A DNA stretch of 13,086 nucleotides from O2-02-FULL-42-9 sp038043025 (GCA_038043025.1 JBBTCW010000023.1:1-13086); one strand, 5' to 3'. Positions 1-8,030 are shown, counted from the first letter of the stretch. The notes: a model not told the origin generated them from the sequence alone. Numbers and translations are program-made.

Positions 1-25
1 CAATGCTCCCCTCTGGTCGCCGTCC

Positions 26-42
26 GCGCGGGTTTCCCGCGC
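26..42. repeat. GC-rich hairpin, REP-like
   Basis: A perfect 7-bp stem (GCGCGGG at 26-32 with CCCGCGC at 36-42) closes a TTT loop. Its flanks (CGCCGTC before, AGGCGAAAT after) resemble the dispersed palindromes common between genes in many proteobacteria. No T-run follows on either strand, so a classical terminator is not supported. Confidence 0.5.
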
Positions 43-61
43 AGGCGAAATCAATCCAGGA

Positions 62-92
62 AACAATCTCGGCCGCTTGCGGCCGAGTTGTT
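62..92. repeat. Strong hairpin with CTTG loop
   Basis: CTCGGCCGC (68-76) and GCGGCCGAG (79-87) are perfectly complementary. The stem extends outward through AACAA (62-66) and TTGTT (88-92), with T67 bulged. The centre can close as a CTTG tetraloop. The ten-base core CCGCTTGCGG recurs at 13030-13039, which suggests a dispersed family. It could be a terminator for a gene left of the window, but no T-run follows it. Confidence 0.55.
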
Positions 93-382
93 GAACCTGC
101 ATCCTTCAAAAAGTCCTCAAAATAGTGTCAACTATTCTTCCGATTTTTTTCAGGGGCTGTAGAAATCCGAATTTTTTTACAAAATCAAAAAATTACAGTC
201 TTTGATTTTTATGGATTCCCGGTTTCGCGGGAATCCATATTGCCCATCGCGTTGACTCACGGGAATAGGTTACCCGAAATCAGAGAAAAACGGCCAAAAT
301 GGTCCCGACTTTGACACTTGTTTTTGGGATATGTCCGCAAAGCCAAGCCTGGCGCGGGGCTGTTGAGATTTTTCCAAAAAAC
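93..382. other. Intergenic DNA, no gene recognised
   Basis: Apart from the hairpin at 210-239, nothing here is assignable. The open frames on both strands are short and have no recognisable motif. On the minus strand, where the rest of a cas1 gene would be expected, no Cas1 motifs are found. The stretch is AT-rich with several T and A runs. Confidence 0.5.
210..239. repeat. Palindromic repeat around GGATTCCCG
   Basis: TATGGATTCCCG (210-221) pairs perfectly with CGGGAATCCATA (228-239) around a six-base loop. The GGATTCCCG..CGGGAATCC style is typical of small dispersed intergenic palindromes in proteobacteria. No function can be read from the sequence alone. Confidence 0.6.
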
Positions 383-548
383 CTAGTTGTCAATCGGGAT
401 ATTAAAATAAAGATTATCTTTTTTTTGTTTCCGTCAGATACAACACGCGACCATCTTTTTGCATCACGCGGCAATGTTCCAGATAATACAAATTCGCTCG
501 CTTTGAATGCAAAATTGTTTTTAAGTCCGTGGGGGTAAATTGTTCCAT
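383..548 (-). pseudogene. cas1: Remnant of type I-F CRISPR integrase Cas1 (N-terminus only)
   Basis: Reading the minus strand from ATG 548-546 gives MEQFTPTDLKTILHSKRANL, followed by YYLEHCRVMQKDGRVLYLTE. This closely matches my recollection of the N-terminus of type I-F Cas1, the spacer-integration nuclease. That frame stops at 414-416. If one A is removed from the A8 run (complement of T419-426), the reading continues as KKDNLYFNIPIDN, matching the family's NIPIANT strand, and then ends at TAG 383-385. So only about 55 of the usual ~320 residues remain, with a frameshift plus loss of everything downstream, including the catalytic residues. Its ATG is 41 bases beyond the stop of the SNF2-type gene on the same strand. 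No cas3, csy genes or I-F repeats are visible. The family identification is from memory of the motif, not a search. Confidence 0.75.
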
Positions 549-589
549 GTCAATACCGATTTTCCCAATATCAACGCAAAATAAAACTT

Positions 590-3500
590 CTACACAGGCG
601 AAAATAAATTATCTAAATCTGATTTCGTGAGTTGTAACTTATCCTGATGAGTCTCGCTAAATAATGCATCGATTAAGCCTTTTTTCTTTTTCTGTAACTC
701 AATGATTTTTTCTTCGACCGTTCCAGATGTGATGAGTTTGTACACGAATACCGCCTTATCTTGGCCAATGCGATGCGCACGATCAGTCGCTTGCTGCTCA
801 ACCGCAGGATTCCACCAAGGATCGTAATGAATTACCGTATCCGCCGCTGTTAAATTTAAACCCACGCCACCTGCTTTCAAACTAATTAAAAACACAGGAA
901 TTTTCCCTGCCTGAAATGTTTTGATAGGTGTCGCACGATCCTTGGTTTGTCCCGTTAATTTTACATATTGAATATGGCTTGCATTAAGTCTCGCTTCAAT
1001 TAATTCCAACATGGATGTAAACTGAGAGAATAATAAAATACGTTTGTTTTCACTATGCAATTCTTCAAGCATTTCCATTAATGCATCTAACTTCGACGAC
1101 TCCGTTACTTTCTTTGCGCTCGATAGTTTAACCAGACGCGGATCACAACACACTTGTCGTAGTTTTAATAAAGCATCTAAAATAATAATTTGGCAACGTT
1201 CAATGCCATTTTGGTCGATGGCCGATTTGATGCGATTATGCATCGCTAAACGAATCGTTTCGTATAAATCACGTTGTTTATCGCTTAATTCCACGGTTTG
1301 AATAATCTCGGTTTTTGGGGGCAATTCTTTAATGACGACTGCTTTACTGCGCCGAAGCATAAAAGGTTTAATGCGCGCATTTAAAGACCGTTGCACAGAG
1401 AGGTCTCGTCTTCGTTCTATTGGGAACCTAAACCGCGAAGCAAATTCAGCGGCATTCCCTAACAATCCTGGCATTAAAAAATGAAACTGCGACCACAACT
1501 CACCTAAATGATTTTCCATAGGAGTGCCTGTGAGACACAGCCGATGTTTTGCTCTGAGCTGCTGCACTATTTGCGTTACTTTAGCTTGACGATTTTTGAT
1601 ATATTGCGCCTCATCCAAAATAATAAAAGAATAATCACTTGCCAACAAATCATCTTTATCGCGGACAATTAACGGGTAAGTTGTTAAAATTAAATCATAG
1701 CGACTCAACTCATTAAAATGTTTTTTGCGTTCATCCCCATGCAAAGTCAATAACGATAATTCTGGTACAAATCGTTCTGTTTCTAATCGCCAATTCACGA
1801 CCAAGCTAGTGGGTGCAATCACTAAAGCCGGTTTTGTCAAACGCCCCGCTTTTTTCTCAATCAACAAATGAGCCAACAATTGGACTGTTTTACCCAGCCC
1901 CATTTCATCCGCTAAAATACCCGAAAAATCATATTCACGCAGAAATTGTAGCCAATTGACTCCCATTTGCTGATAGGGTCGTAAAGTGCCTTGAAAGGTA
2001 TCGGGAATTATGGCAGGCTCAATGCGTTCAAAATGAGTCAGCTTGTCTGCGATTTGACGTAACCGATCACCTCCAAACCAACGCAACTGTGCTGCAGCAA
2101 ACGCTTGTTGCATTTCGATGATCAATGTCAATCGTCTTTTTGAAACACGCAGACCTTCTTCAGGATTATAGTCTTTTTCACGATAAAATTCCTTGACGAT
2201 ACTCAGCATTTTCTTCACACGCTCAATCGGTAATTTAGCAAACTGACCGTCGTCTAATCTGACCAACAAACCTTCTTTTCTTTGATCCATCTCTGCTTCA
2301 GGATGAGAAAGAATCTCCGTTAATATCGGCAACATATTCACTTTTTTTGCATCAACGATAATTCCTAAATCTAAATTAAACCAATCGTTGCCTTCGCTCT
2401 CATCAAGCTCCGTATACCATTCGTCAACATCAATCGTAGGCAAAAACAAAAATCCTTCCTCATAAACGACTGAAAACCCTGCCTGGCGCAATGGGGGTAT
2501 GGTTATATTGACGAACCGATAGCCCGCTTCTGCGTGTTTTTCATCCGCAATCGCATAAACTCCTGTGTTATCAGGTTTATAGTGCCCAGACGTCAACCCC
2601 TGTTTTATAAGAAAATCATCTATTTTTGGCAGCGCCGCAATCGATTCAAATTTTGTTTTTAACTCTTGCTCACGTTTCATATCGCGTCGGATCTCAGTAA
2701 TATATCCATCTTCAAAGCAACTGAGCGTGTCTTTTTTTTCTGCCGAATGAAATATCCAATCGCCATATTGAATATTCAATTCGACAATACCAATGTTAGT
2801 TTTTTGCCAATAACAATTTCCACTTTGTCCTGACATCGTCGACATACGTAAAATACCTTTTGGCGTTAGCGTATCAACAACTTTTTTGGGGAAAGTTTTG
2901 GGCGTGGGCAAAGCAATCTGTTTTTTTTCTAAAAACTGGCTCACCACCGGCGCCTCCAGGGGTGAAACGTCTGGCGCTTTCAATAACGCCTGGACAACCG
3001 CAGAAGACAATGGGGTATCGATTAAGCCAAGGCGATGATGAACGATATCGAGATACCAAAAAGGCTCAAATAATAATATTTTTACCACTTGCCCATCCAC
3101 AAAACATTGAATATGCTGAGAACCATTATTTTCTTTTCTCATTTCCCAATTCAAATCTAATTTTTTTCTGTCGCCTAATGACAAAGGTTCTCCTGTCGTA
3201 TCTTGAAAATAACAACGACCTGTATTGATAATTTTTTGAAGTAGCGAAGATCCCGTATCACGTCCTAATAGATACTCTCCATCCATGGCATGATAATAAA
3301 AACCTTCGCTGATAAAGCGTAATTGCGCAATAATGCCAAAATCCACTTCGTTTAGCATGGCACGTTTTTTTTCACTATTGGCTTTAAACGCTCTGGGACG
3401 ACCAAATCCACCTTTTTTTAGTTTTTTGGCGAGACAAGTTTTTATCTTAACCATTGCCATTGAAGAATCGACATCTAAAACATAAAAAAGACGCTCTTCC

Positions 3501-3925
3501 GTCTCTTTCTTCAACGTAACATTTTCGTTGGAAACGTTACCCAAGGAATCTAGCCATTGCCGCGTGAGTGGTGTGAGTGGCAGAGCCTCAACCTCTGTCG
3601 ACGTTTTCTGAGAAAAATTTTTATAAACAGCCAGTAAGGTAGCCGCAACATGTTCGCATCGAAAATTCGCGTGACAAGTACATATATCGTTAAAATCACC
3701 ATCTTCTATCGAAATAAACACTGAAAAAAACTCGCGACCTCGTTCAAAAACTTCCGACTCGATATGTAACTCTCTATCCTCTACCAATAAATTGATATTG
3801 CGTACTCGACCTTCTTCCACACAAGATTGTGCACGAATGATCACGTGTTGTGAAAAATATGAATTGATATGACCGATTTCAAAAAAATCTTTTAAAAGCA
3901 TCGCTACCTGTGAATCGTTAACCAC
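590..3925 (-). CDS. SNF2-family DNA-dependent ATPase with SWIM zinc finger
   Basis: This 1111-residue protein is a Swi2/Snf2-type helicase-like motor, expected to translocate on double-stranded DNA or remodel protein-DNA complexes in the cytoplasm. A SWIM zinc finger of CxCx5CxH form lies at residues 82-92 (C82, C84, C90, H92). A long middle region (about 130-630) has no motif I can name but resembles the extensions of bacterial SNF2 proteins. The motor follows: Walker A DEMGLGKT (673-680), DEAQ box (771-774), LTGTP (798-802), SLKAGGVGLNLT (1015-1026) and QATDRAHRIGQ (1045-1055). All key motor residues look intact. The start is a GTG at 3925 with GAGG ten bases upstream; ATG 3901 (residue 9) is an alternative. 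The TATAAT just before the GTG might be a -10 box. No restriction, methylase or DISARM-type partner is next to it, so its biological role is unknown. Confidence 0.92.
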   Translation of the reverse strand: MVNDSQVAMLLKDFFEIGHINSYFSQHVIIRAQSCVEEGRVRNINLLVEDRELHIESEVFERGREFFSVFISIEDGDFNDICTCHANFRCEHVAATLLAVYKNFSQKTSTEVEALPLTPLTRQWLDSLGNVSNENVTLKKETEERLFYVLDVDSSMAMVKIKTCLAKKLKKGGFGRPRAFKANSEKKRAMLNEVDFGIIAQLRFISEGFYYHAMDGEYLLGRDTGSSLLQKIINTGRCYFQDTTGEPLSLGDRKKLDLNWEMRKENNGSQHIQCFVDGQVVKILLFEPFWYLDIVHHRLGLIDTPLSSAVVQALLKAPDVSPLEAPVVSQFLEKKQIALPTPKTFPKKVVDTLTPKGILRMSTMSGQSGNCYWQKTNIGIVELNIQYGDWIFHSAEKKDTLSCFEDGYITEIRRDMKREQELKTKFESIAALPKIDDFLIKQGLTSGHYKPDNTGVYAIADEKHAEAGYRFVNITIPPLRQAGFSVVYEEGFLFLPTIDVDEWYTELDESEGNDWFNLDLGIIVDAKKVNMLPILTEILSHPEAEMDQRKEGLLVRLDDGQFAKLPIERVKKMLSIVKEFYREKDYNPEEGLRVSKRRLTLIIEMQQAFAAAQLRWFGGDRLRQIADKLTHFERIEPAIIPDTFQGTLRPYQQMGVNWLQFLREYDFSGILADEMGLGKTVQLLAHLLIEKKAGRLTKPALVIAPTSLVVNWRLETERFVPELSLLTLHGDERKKHFNELSRYDLILTTYPLIVRDKDDLLASDYSFIILDEAQYIKNRQAKVTQIVQQLRAKHRLCLTGTPMENHLGELWSQFHFLMPGLLGNAAEFASRFRFPIERRRDLSVQRSLNARIKPFMLRRSKAVVIKELPPKTEIIQTVELSDKQRDLYETIRLAMHNRIKSAIDQNGIERCQIIILDALLKLRQVCCDPRLVKLSSAKKVTESSKLDALMEMLEELHSENKRILLFSQFTSMLELIEARLNASHIQYVKLTGQTKDRATPIKTFQAGKIPVFLISLKAGGVGLNLTAADTVIHYDPWWNPAVEQQATDRAHRIGQDKAVFVYKLITSGTVEEKIIELQKKKKGLIDALFSETHQDKLQLTKSDLDNLFSPV

Positions 3926-4000
3926 TATGATTATACCTCTTTTCGCTGTGCTATCAGACGTGAAAATCTACTCAAAATTTATTAATAAAACAAATGGTTT

Positions 4001-4032
4001 TGGTGCTGGGCTTCGCATGCGCGAGAGCACCA
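4001..4032. repeat. Palindromic repeat, copy A (GCTTCGCATGCGC family)
   Basis: TGGTGCT (4001-4007) pairs with AGCACCA (4026-4032). The interior contains TGGGCTTCGCATGCGC (4007-4022), identical over 16 bases to 7861-7876, and both copies continue to a CCTACG (4034-4039 here). It lies just after the nifJ stop and before the SNF2-type gene. No T-run follows, so termination activity is unproven. Confidence 0.65.
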
Positions 4033-4046
4033 GCCTACGCGCTGAC

Positions 4047-7000
4047 TCAAAACTCACGCTTCGCCAAATACTCATACAACGCCCAGCGTCGATCAGCATC
4101 TGCTTGCGCTTCTTTTAATAACGCCGCAGCAGCGTCTGGATAATGCCCGACTAAACTCTTAAAACGACCTTCGTTGTACATGTAATCTTGCATGGGAATG
4201 CTCGGCGCTTTGGAATCCAGCACAAATGGATTCAATTTTTCTGCTTCTCGTCGTGGATCGTATCGGAACAACGGCCAAGCACCGCTTTCCACGGCAAGTT
4301 TTTGTTGATTGAGCCCGAGACGCAAATTATATTCATGCGCAATGCAATGACTATAGGCAATAATAATCGAGGAACCTGGATAACTTTCCGCTTCGCGCAT
4401 CGCCTTTAACGTTTGCGGCATATTCGCACCCATCGCAATTTGCGCCACATACACATTGCCATATATCACGGCCATCATGGCTAAATCTTTTTTCGGCGTT
4501 TTGCGACCCGCTGCCGCAAATTTTGCAACGGCACCGCGCGGCGTCGCTTTTGATGCTTGTCCGCCTGTATTTGAATACACTTCCGTATCCAACACCAACA
4601 CATTCACATCACGACCGGCCGCGAGCACATGATCTAATCCGCCATAACCAATATCGTACGCCCAACCATCACCGCCAATTAACCATACGCTGCGCTTCAC
4701 CAAATTATCCGCAATCGCTAACAATTGTCTCGCGCGCATATCCTTCACATCTTTTAATTTAGATTTTAAAACCACCACGCGATCGCGTTGTTTCGCGATA
4801 TCCAATTCATTATTGTCATTCGCATGCGCAATTAACTCATCCACCAGCGCATCGCCCAATGCCGACGTAAATTCTTTTAATAAAATTTTTGCCTGCGCCG
4901 CTAATTGATCCGCCGATAGACGAAATCCAAATCCAAACTCCGCATTATCTTCGAACAAAGAATTATTCCAAGCAGGACCTTGCCCTTTTGAATTAGTCGC
5001 CCACGGCGTTGTCGGCAAATTACCGCCATAAATGGATGAACACCCGGTCGCATTCGCCACCAACATGCGTTCACCAAACAATCGAGTTAATAAGCTTAAA
5101 TAAGGTGTTTCGCCACAACCCGCACACGCGCCCGAAAATTCAAACAAGGCATCCGCATATTGCACACCCGGCAATGTGCTCGTATCCATATCGGCACGAT
5201 TCATATTATTAATCGTCTCAAAAAATTCGATATTCTTTTTTTCTTTTTCTAAGATCGGCGCCTTCGACGTAATATTAATGGCCTTCTTCCCTTCTCGCTC
5301 TTTATCTTTTACGGGACACGCTTCGCAACATAATCCACAACCCGTACAATCTTCAATATAAACTTGCAATGAAAAACATTCATCGCCGGTATTGTTTGCC
5401 TTTGCTTTTGCATATTTAAATTCTTTGGGTGCGTTTTTTAATTGCTCTTCGCCAAATCGCTTCACACGAATCACGGCGTGCGGGCACGCAAACGAACAGC
5501 GTCCACATTGAATACAAATCTCGGGATTCCAATCAGACACGTCCATCGATACATTGCGCTTTTCCCAGCGCGTTGTACTCATCGGAAATGTACCATCCAC
5601 TGACATTTTACTGACCGGTAATTCATCGCCACGGTCGGCCATTAAAACCGCCGTCACCTCTTTTACAAACGCCGGCGCTTTATCGCTCACCACCGGCGGT
5701 AACGGCTTGGCACTCGCACTCACGGCGCTCGGCACTTTTACCTCAAACAAATGCGATAACGCTTGATCAACCGCTGCAAAGTTTTTATCGACAATCGATT
5801 GGCCTTTACGACCATAGGTTTTTTGAATCGTTTCTTTGATTTTTGCAATTGCTTTTTCGGGCGACAATACTTTGGTTAACTCAAAAAAACAGGTTTGCAT
5901 GATGGTATTAATGCGCGAGCCCATCCCCGTTTCATCGGCAATTTTATAGGCATCGACCACGTAAACTTTAATTTTTTTATCAATAATTTTTTGTTGGACA
6001 GGCCCGGGAATTTCTGCCCACACGTTATCATGTGTATACGGACTATTGATTAATAACGTAGCGCCCGTACGCGCAGTTTTTAGAACATCTATCTTTTCTA
6101 AAAAATTAAATTGATGCACCCCTACAAAATCTGCCGATTGCACTAAATACGACGAATGAATGGGATGCGCGCCAAATCGTAAATGCGACACCGTGCGTGA
6201 TCCCGATTTTTTAGAATCATATACAAAATAACCTTGCGCATAATTATCGGTTTCATCCGCAATAATTTTAATCGAATTTTTATTGGCGCCCACCGTACCA
6301 TCTGCACCTAAACCAAAGAAAATACAGCGACACATGCCTTCCGGTAATATTTGAAAATTTTCATCATAATCTAAACTGGTGTGCGAGACATCATCATGAA
6401 TACCAATGGTAAAATGATTTTTGGGCGTTTCTTTTTTCAGCTCATCAAAAATGGCTTTAACCATCGCGGGCGTAAATTCTTTTGACGACAGCCCATAACG
6501 TCCGCCGATGACCTGTGGCGTCATTTTGCTTTCGGTCAATGTGGTCACGACATCTTGATATAAAGGCTCGCCAACCGACCCCGGCTCTTTGGTGCGATCC
6601 AATACCGCAATCGATTTAACCGTTTTTGGAATGCGACTGAGAAAATACGACTTGGGAAAAGGTCTAAATAAGCGAATCCGCAACAATCCCAACTTTTCGC
6701 CCTGTTGATTTAAATGCGTAACGGTTTCATACACGGTTTCAGCACCGGCACCCATCATGACAATCACGCGATCCGCATCTGGCGCACCTTCATAAGAAAC
6801 CAACTCATAATGTCGACCTGTAATTTTTTCAAACTTCTGCAGAGTATGTTCAATAATCTGCGGCACTTTGACATAATAGGGATTAACGCTCTCACGGCCT
6901 TGAAAATACACATCCGGATTTTGCGACGTACCACGCATCACGGCACGATCAGGGTCTAAGGCGTGGCGACGTTGCGCCAAAACTAATTCATCATCCATCA

Positions 7001-7586
7001 TCGCGCGCATGTCTTCATCCGATAACAGCTCAATTTTGCTGATTTCATGACTGATGCGAAAACCTTCAAAGAAATGTATAAAGGGAATGTTTGCTTCTAA
7101 TGTCGCCGCATGCGCGACCAACGCTAAGTCTTGCGCTTCTTGTACGTTGCTCGATGCCAACATCGCAAACCCCGTTTGACGCGCGGCCATCACATCCGAA
7201 AAATCACCAAAAATCGATAACGCTTGAACCGCTAACGATCGCGCCGCCACATGAATAACCAGTGGCAATAATTCGCCCGCCATTTTGTACATATTCGGCA
7301 ACATGAGCAATAACCCTTGCGACGCGGTATATGTCGTCGCCAGTGCACCCGTTTGCACTAACCCGTGTAAAGTTGCGCTCGCGCCTCCTTCACTTTGCAT
7401 CTCGACAACGTCAGGAACCATTCCCCAAATATTTTTCACCCCATCCGCTGCCCATTGATCCGCATGTTCACCCATCGGCGAAGCCGGTGTAATGGGATAT
7501 AGCGCGCTAATTTCGGTTACCTTATAGGCCACATTAGCAACGGCTTCGTTGCCATCGACAGCGCCCATCTGTTTAGTATTGATCAT
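4047..7586 (-). CDS. nifJ: Pyruvate:ferredoxin/flavodoxin oxidoreductase
   Basis: This is a single-chain 1179-residue enzyme that converts pyruvate and CoA to acetyl-CoA and CO2, passing electrons to ferredoxin or flavodoxin. It is cytoplasmic and oxygen-sensitive in most relatives. The usual domain order is present: N-terminal domain with YPITPASPM (30-38), CoA/transketolase-C-like part (about 255-410), gamma domain (about 420-620), two ferredoxin-type clusters (C691, C694, C697, C701 and C747, C750, C753, C757), then the thiamine-diphosphate domain with GDGWAYDIGYGG (972-983) and NTGGQ (1006-1010). Cysteines 821, 824, 849 and 1081 fit the third, proximal cluster. The length is normal and no residue is obviously missing. 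The ATG at 7586 has AAGGA seven bases upstream. It stands alone, with its own promoter at 7622-7650. Its physiological partner and direction cannot be read from the sequence. Confidence 0.96.
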   Translation of the reverse strand: MINTKQMGAVDGNEAVANVAYKVTEISALYPITPASPMGEHADQWAADGVKNIWGMVPDVVEMQSEGGASATLHGLVQTGALATTYTASQGLLLMLPNMYKMAGELLPLVIHVAARSLAVQALSIFGDFSDVMAARQTGFAMLASSNVQEAQDLALVAHAATLEANIPFIHFFEGFRISHEISKIELLSDEDMRAMMDDELVLAQRRHALDPDRAVMRGTSQNPDVYFQGRESVNPYYVKVPQIIEHTLQKFEKITGRHYELVSYEGAPDADRVIVMMGAGAETVYETVTHLNQQGEKLGLLRIRLFRPFPKSYFLSRIPKTVKSIAVLDRTKEPGSVGEPLYQDVVTTLTESKMTPQVIGGRYGLSSKEFTPAMVKAIFDELKKETPKNHFTIGIHDDVSHTSLDYDENFQILPEGMCRCIFFGLGADGTVGANKNSIKIIADETDNYAQGYFVYDSKKSGSRTVSHLRFGAHPIHSSYLVQSADFVGVHQFNFLEKIDVLKTARTGATLLINSPYTHDNVWAEIPGPVQQKIIDKKIKVYVVDAYKIADETGMGSRINTIMQTCFFELTKVLSPEKAIAKIKETIQKTYGRKGQSIVDKNFAAVDQALSHLFEVKVPSAVSASAKPLPPVVSDKAPAFVKEVTAVLMADRGDELPVSKMSVDGTFPMSTTRWEKRNVSMDVSDWNPEICIQCGRCSFACPHAVIRVKRFGEEQLKNAPKEFKYAKAKANNTGDECFSLQVYIEDCTGCGLCCEACPVKDKEREGKKAINITSKAPILEKEKKNIEFFETINNMNRADMDTSTLPGVQYADALFEFSGACAGCGETPYLSLLTRLFGERMLVANATGCSSIYGGNLPTTPWATNSKGQGPAWNNSLFEDNAEFGFGFRLSADQLAAQAKILLKEFTSALGDALVDELIAHANDNNELDIAKQRDRVVVLKSKLKDVKDMRARQLLAIADNLVKRSVWLIGGDGWAYDIGYGGLDHVLAAGRDVNVLVLDTEVYSNTGGQASKATPRGAVAKFAAAGRKTPKKDLAMMAVIYGNVYVAQIAMGANMPQTLKAMREAESYPGSSIIIAYSHCIAHEYNLRLGLNQQKLAVESGAWPLFRYDPRREAEKLNPFVLDSKAPSIPMQDYMYNEGRFKSLVGHYPDAAAALLKEAQADADRRWALYEYLAKREF

Positions 7587-7621
7587 AATAAATCCTTGAT
7601 TGAAGAGATGAATTAGACGGC

Positions 7622-7650
7622 ATTATACGCATTTGATGGGATGTTGTCAT
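7622..7650 (-). promoter_or_regulatory. Sigma-70-type promoter for nifJ
   Basis: On the minus strand, ATGACA (complement of 7645-7650) is followed after 17 bases by a perfect TATAAT (complement of 7622-7627). The start point would be near 7615, giving a leader of about 30 bases before the nifJ ATG. The -35 box overlaps the edge of the GC-rich hairpin at 7649-7673. Confidence 0.65.
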
Positions 7651-7673
7651 CCCGCGGACAAGACCCGCGGGAT
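7649..7673. repeat. GC-rich hairpin upstream of nifJ
   Basis: ATCCCGCGG (7649-7657) pairs perfectly with CCGCGGGAT (7665-7673) around a seven-base loop. The form (TCATCCCGCGG...CCGCGGGATT) is typical of dispersed intergenic palindromes. Its left arm shares two bases with the predicted nifJ -35 box. It may be a chance repeat insertion or may affect promoter use. Confidence 0.55.
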
Positions 7674-7687
7674 TCTTTCTCATCATA

Positions 7688-7820
7688 CTCAGCTCAGAGG
7701 GTGAACGCTTACAATCCTCAGCTCAGAGGTAAGCTGGTATTCATTGGTAGAATGGCATTTACCAGAAGTAATGATGAATTATTTTGAATCAGATGAACGT
7801 GTTGCGTCCTCTGAGGTGAG
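7688..7820. other. Repeat-built, foldable intergenic segment
   Basis: CTCAGCTCAGAGG occurs as a direct repeat at 7688-7700 and 7717-7729. An inverted near-copy, CCTCTGAGGTGAG, is at 7808-7820 (12 of 13 pairs). Between the second copy and the inverted copy sits a nested hairpin: CTGGTA (7734-7739) with TACCAG (7760-7765), and CATT (7742-7745) with AATG (7751-7754). The whole could fold as one 104-base structure on either strand. No family was recognised. It could be a structured RNA, a small mobile repeat, or chance. Confidence 0.35.
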
Positions 7821-7858
7821 ACCAGCCTGTTCGCATGAGTGAGGAAGACATGCTTATC

Positions 7859-7886
7859 GTTGGGCTTCGCATGCGCTCAGCCCAAC
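7859..7886. repeat. Palindromic repeat, copy B (GCTTCGCATGCGC family)
   Basis: GTTGGGCT (7859-7866) pairs perfectly with AGCCCAAC (7879-7886). The interior TGGGCTTCGCATGCGC is identical to copy A, and CCTACG follows at 7886-7891. The outer stem differs from copy A but still pairs in both, which suggests that the structure, not only the sequence, is kept. Confidence 0.7.
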
Positions 7887-7900
7887 CTACGAGCTCAGCG

Positions 7901-7929
7901 TTGATCTTTTGAGATAAATTCATCATAAT
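7901..7929 (+). promoter_or_regulatory. Possible promoter for dinD
   Basis: TTGATC (7901-7906) and CATAAT (7924-7929) are separated by 17 bases, a fair sigma-70 match. The leader would be about 95 bases and would include the REP-like patch at 7961-7999. No canonical LexA box (CTG-N10-CAG) was found nearby, so SOS control, which is known for E. coli dinD, is not supported here. Confidence 0.4.
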
Positions 7930-7960
7930 GCGCTAGGGTCATGTTCATGTTTCAACAACT

Positions 7961-7999
7961 CGACCGCCCCCTCGACAAGCTCGGGACAAGCAAGCGGCG
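7961..7999. repeat. REP-like patch with CTCGACAAGCTCGGGACAAG
   Basis: The segment CTCGACAAGCTCGGGACAAG (7971-7990) has the look of the widespread TCGACAAGCTC-type intergenic repeats of proteobacteria. It lies in the predicted leader of dinD. A frame opened at ATG 7941 would read through it, which argues that the upstream ATG is not the real dinD start. Confidence 0.4.
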
Positions 8000-8030
8000 A
8001 AGATTTCTCACTTTAAATGGAGATACTGAT

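Noticed and set aside
1..105. Open minus-strand frame from ATG 105 running off the left edge (begins MQVQQLGRKRPR).
   Set aside because: It is short, arginine/glycine-rich, reads through two hairpin repeats and has no properly spaced ribosome binding site.
280..474. 64-codon minus-strand frame overlapping the cas1 relic.
   Set aside because: It is out of frame with the Cas1 homology for the matching part and its remainder has no recognisable motif.
1..590. A surviving CRISPR array next to the cas1 relic.
   Set aside because: No regularly spaced direct repeats or I-F repeat sequence were seen in the window.
7776..7844. Small plus-strand frame (begins MNYFESDERV) in the nifJ-dinD spacer.
   Set aside because: It is only about 22 codons, has a poor ribosome binding site and lies within the foldable repeat segment.
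7941..8030. Thirty-codon upstream extension of DinD from ATG 7941.
   Set aside because: It crosses a REP-like patch, lacks a ribosome binding site and adds residues unlike the family; ATG 8031 has GGAGA at good spacing.
7900..8030. LexA box controlling dinD.
   Set aside because: No CTG-N10-CAG type palindrome was found between the predicted promoter and the start.
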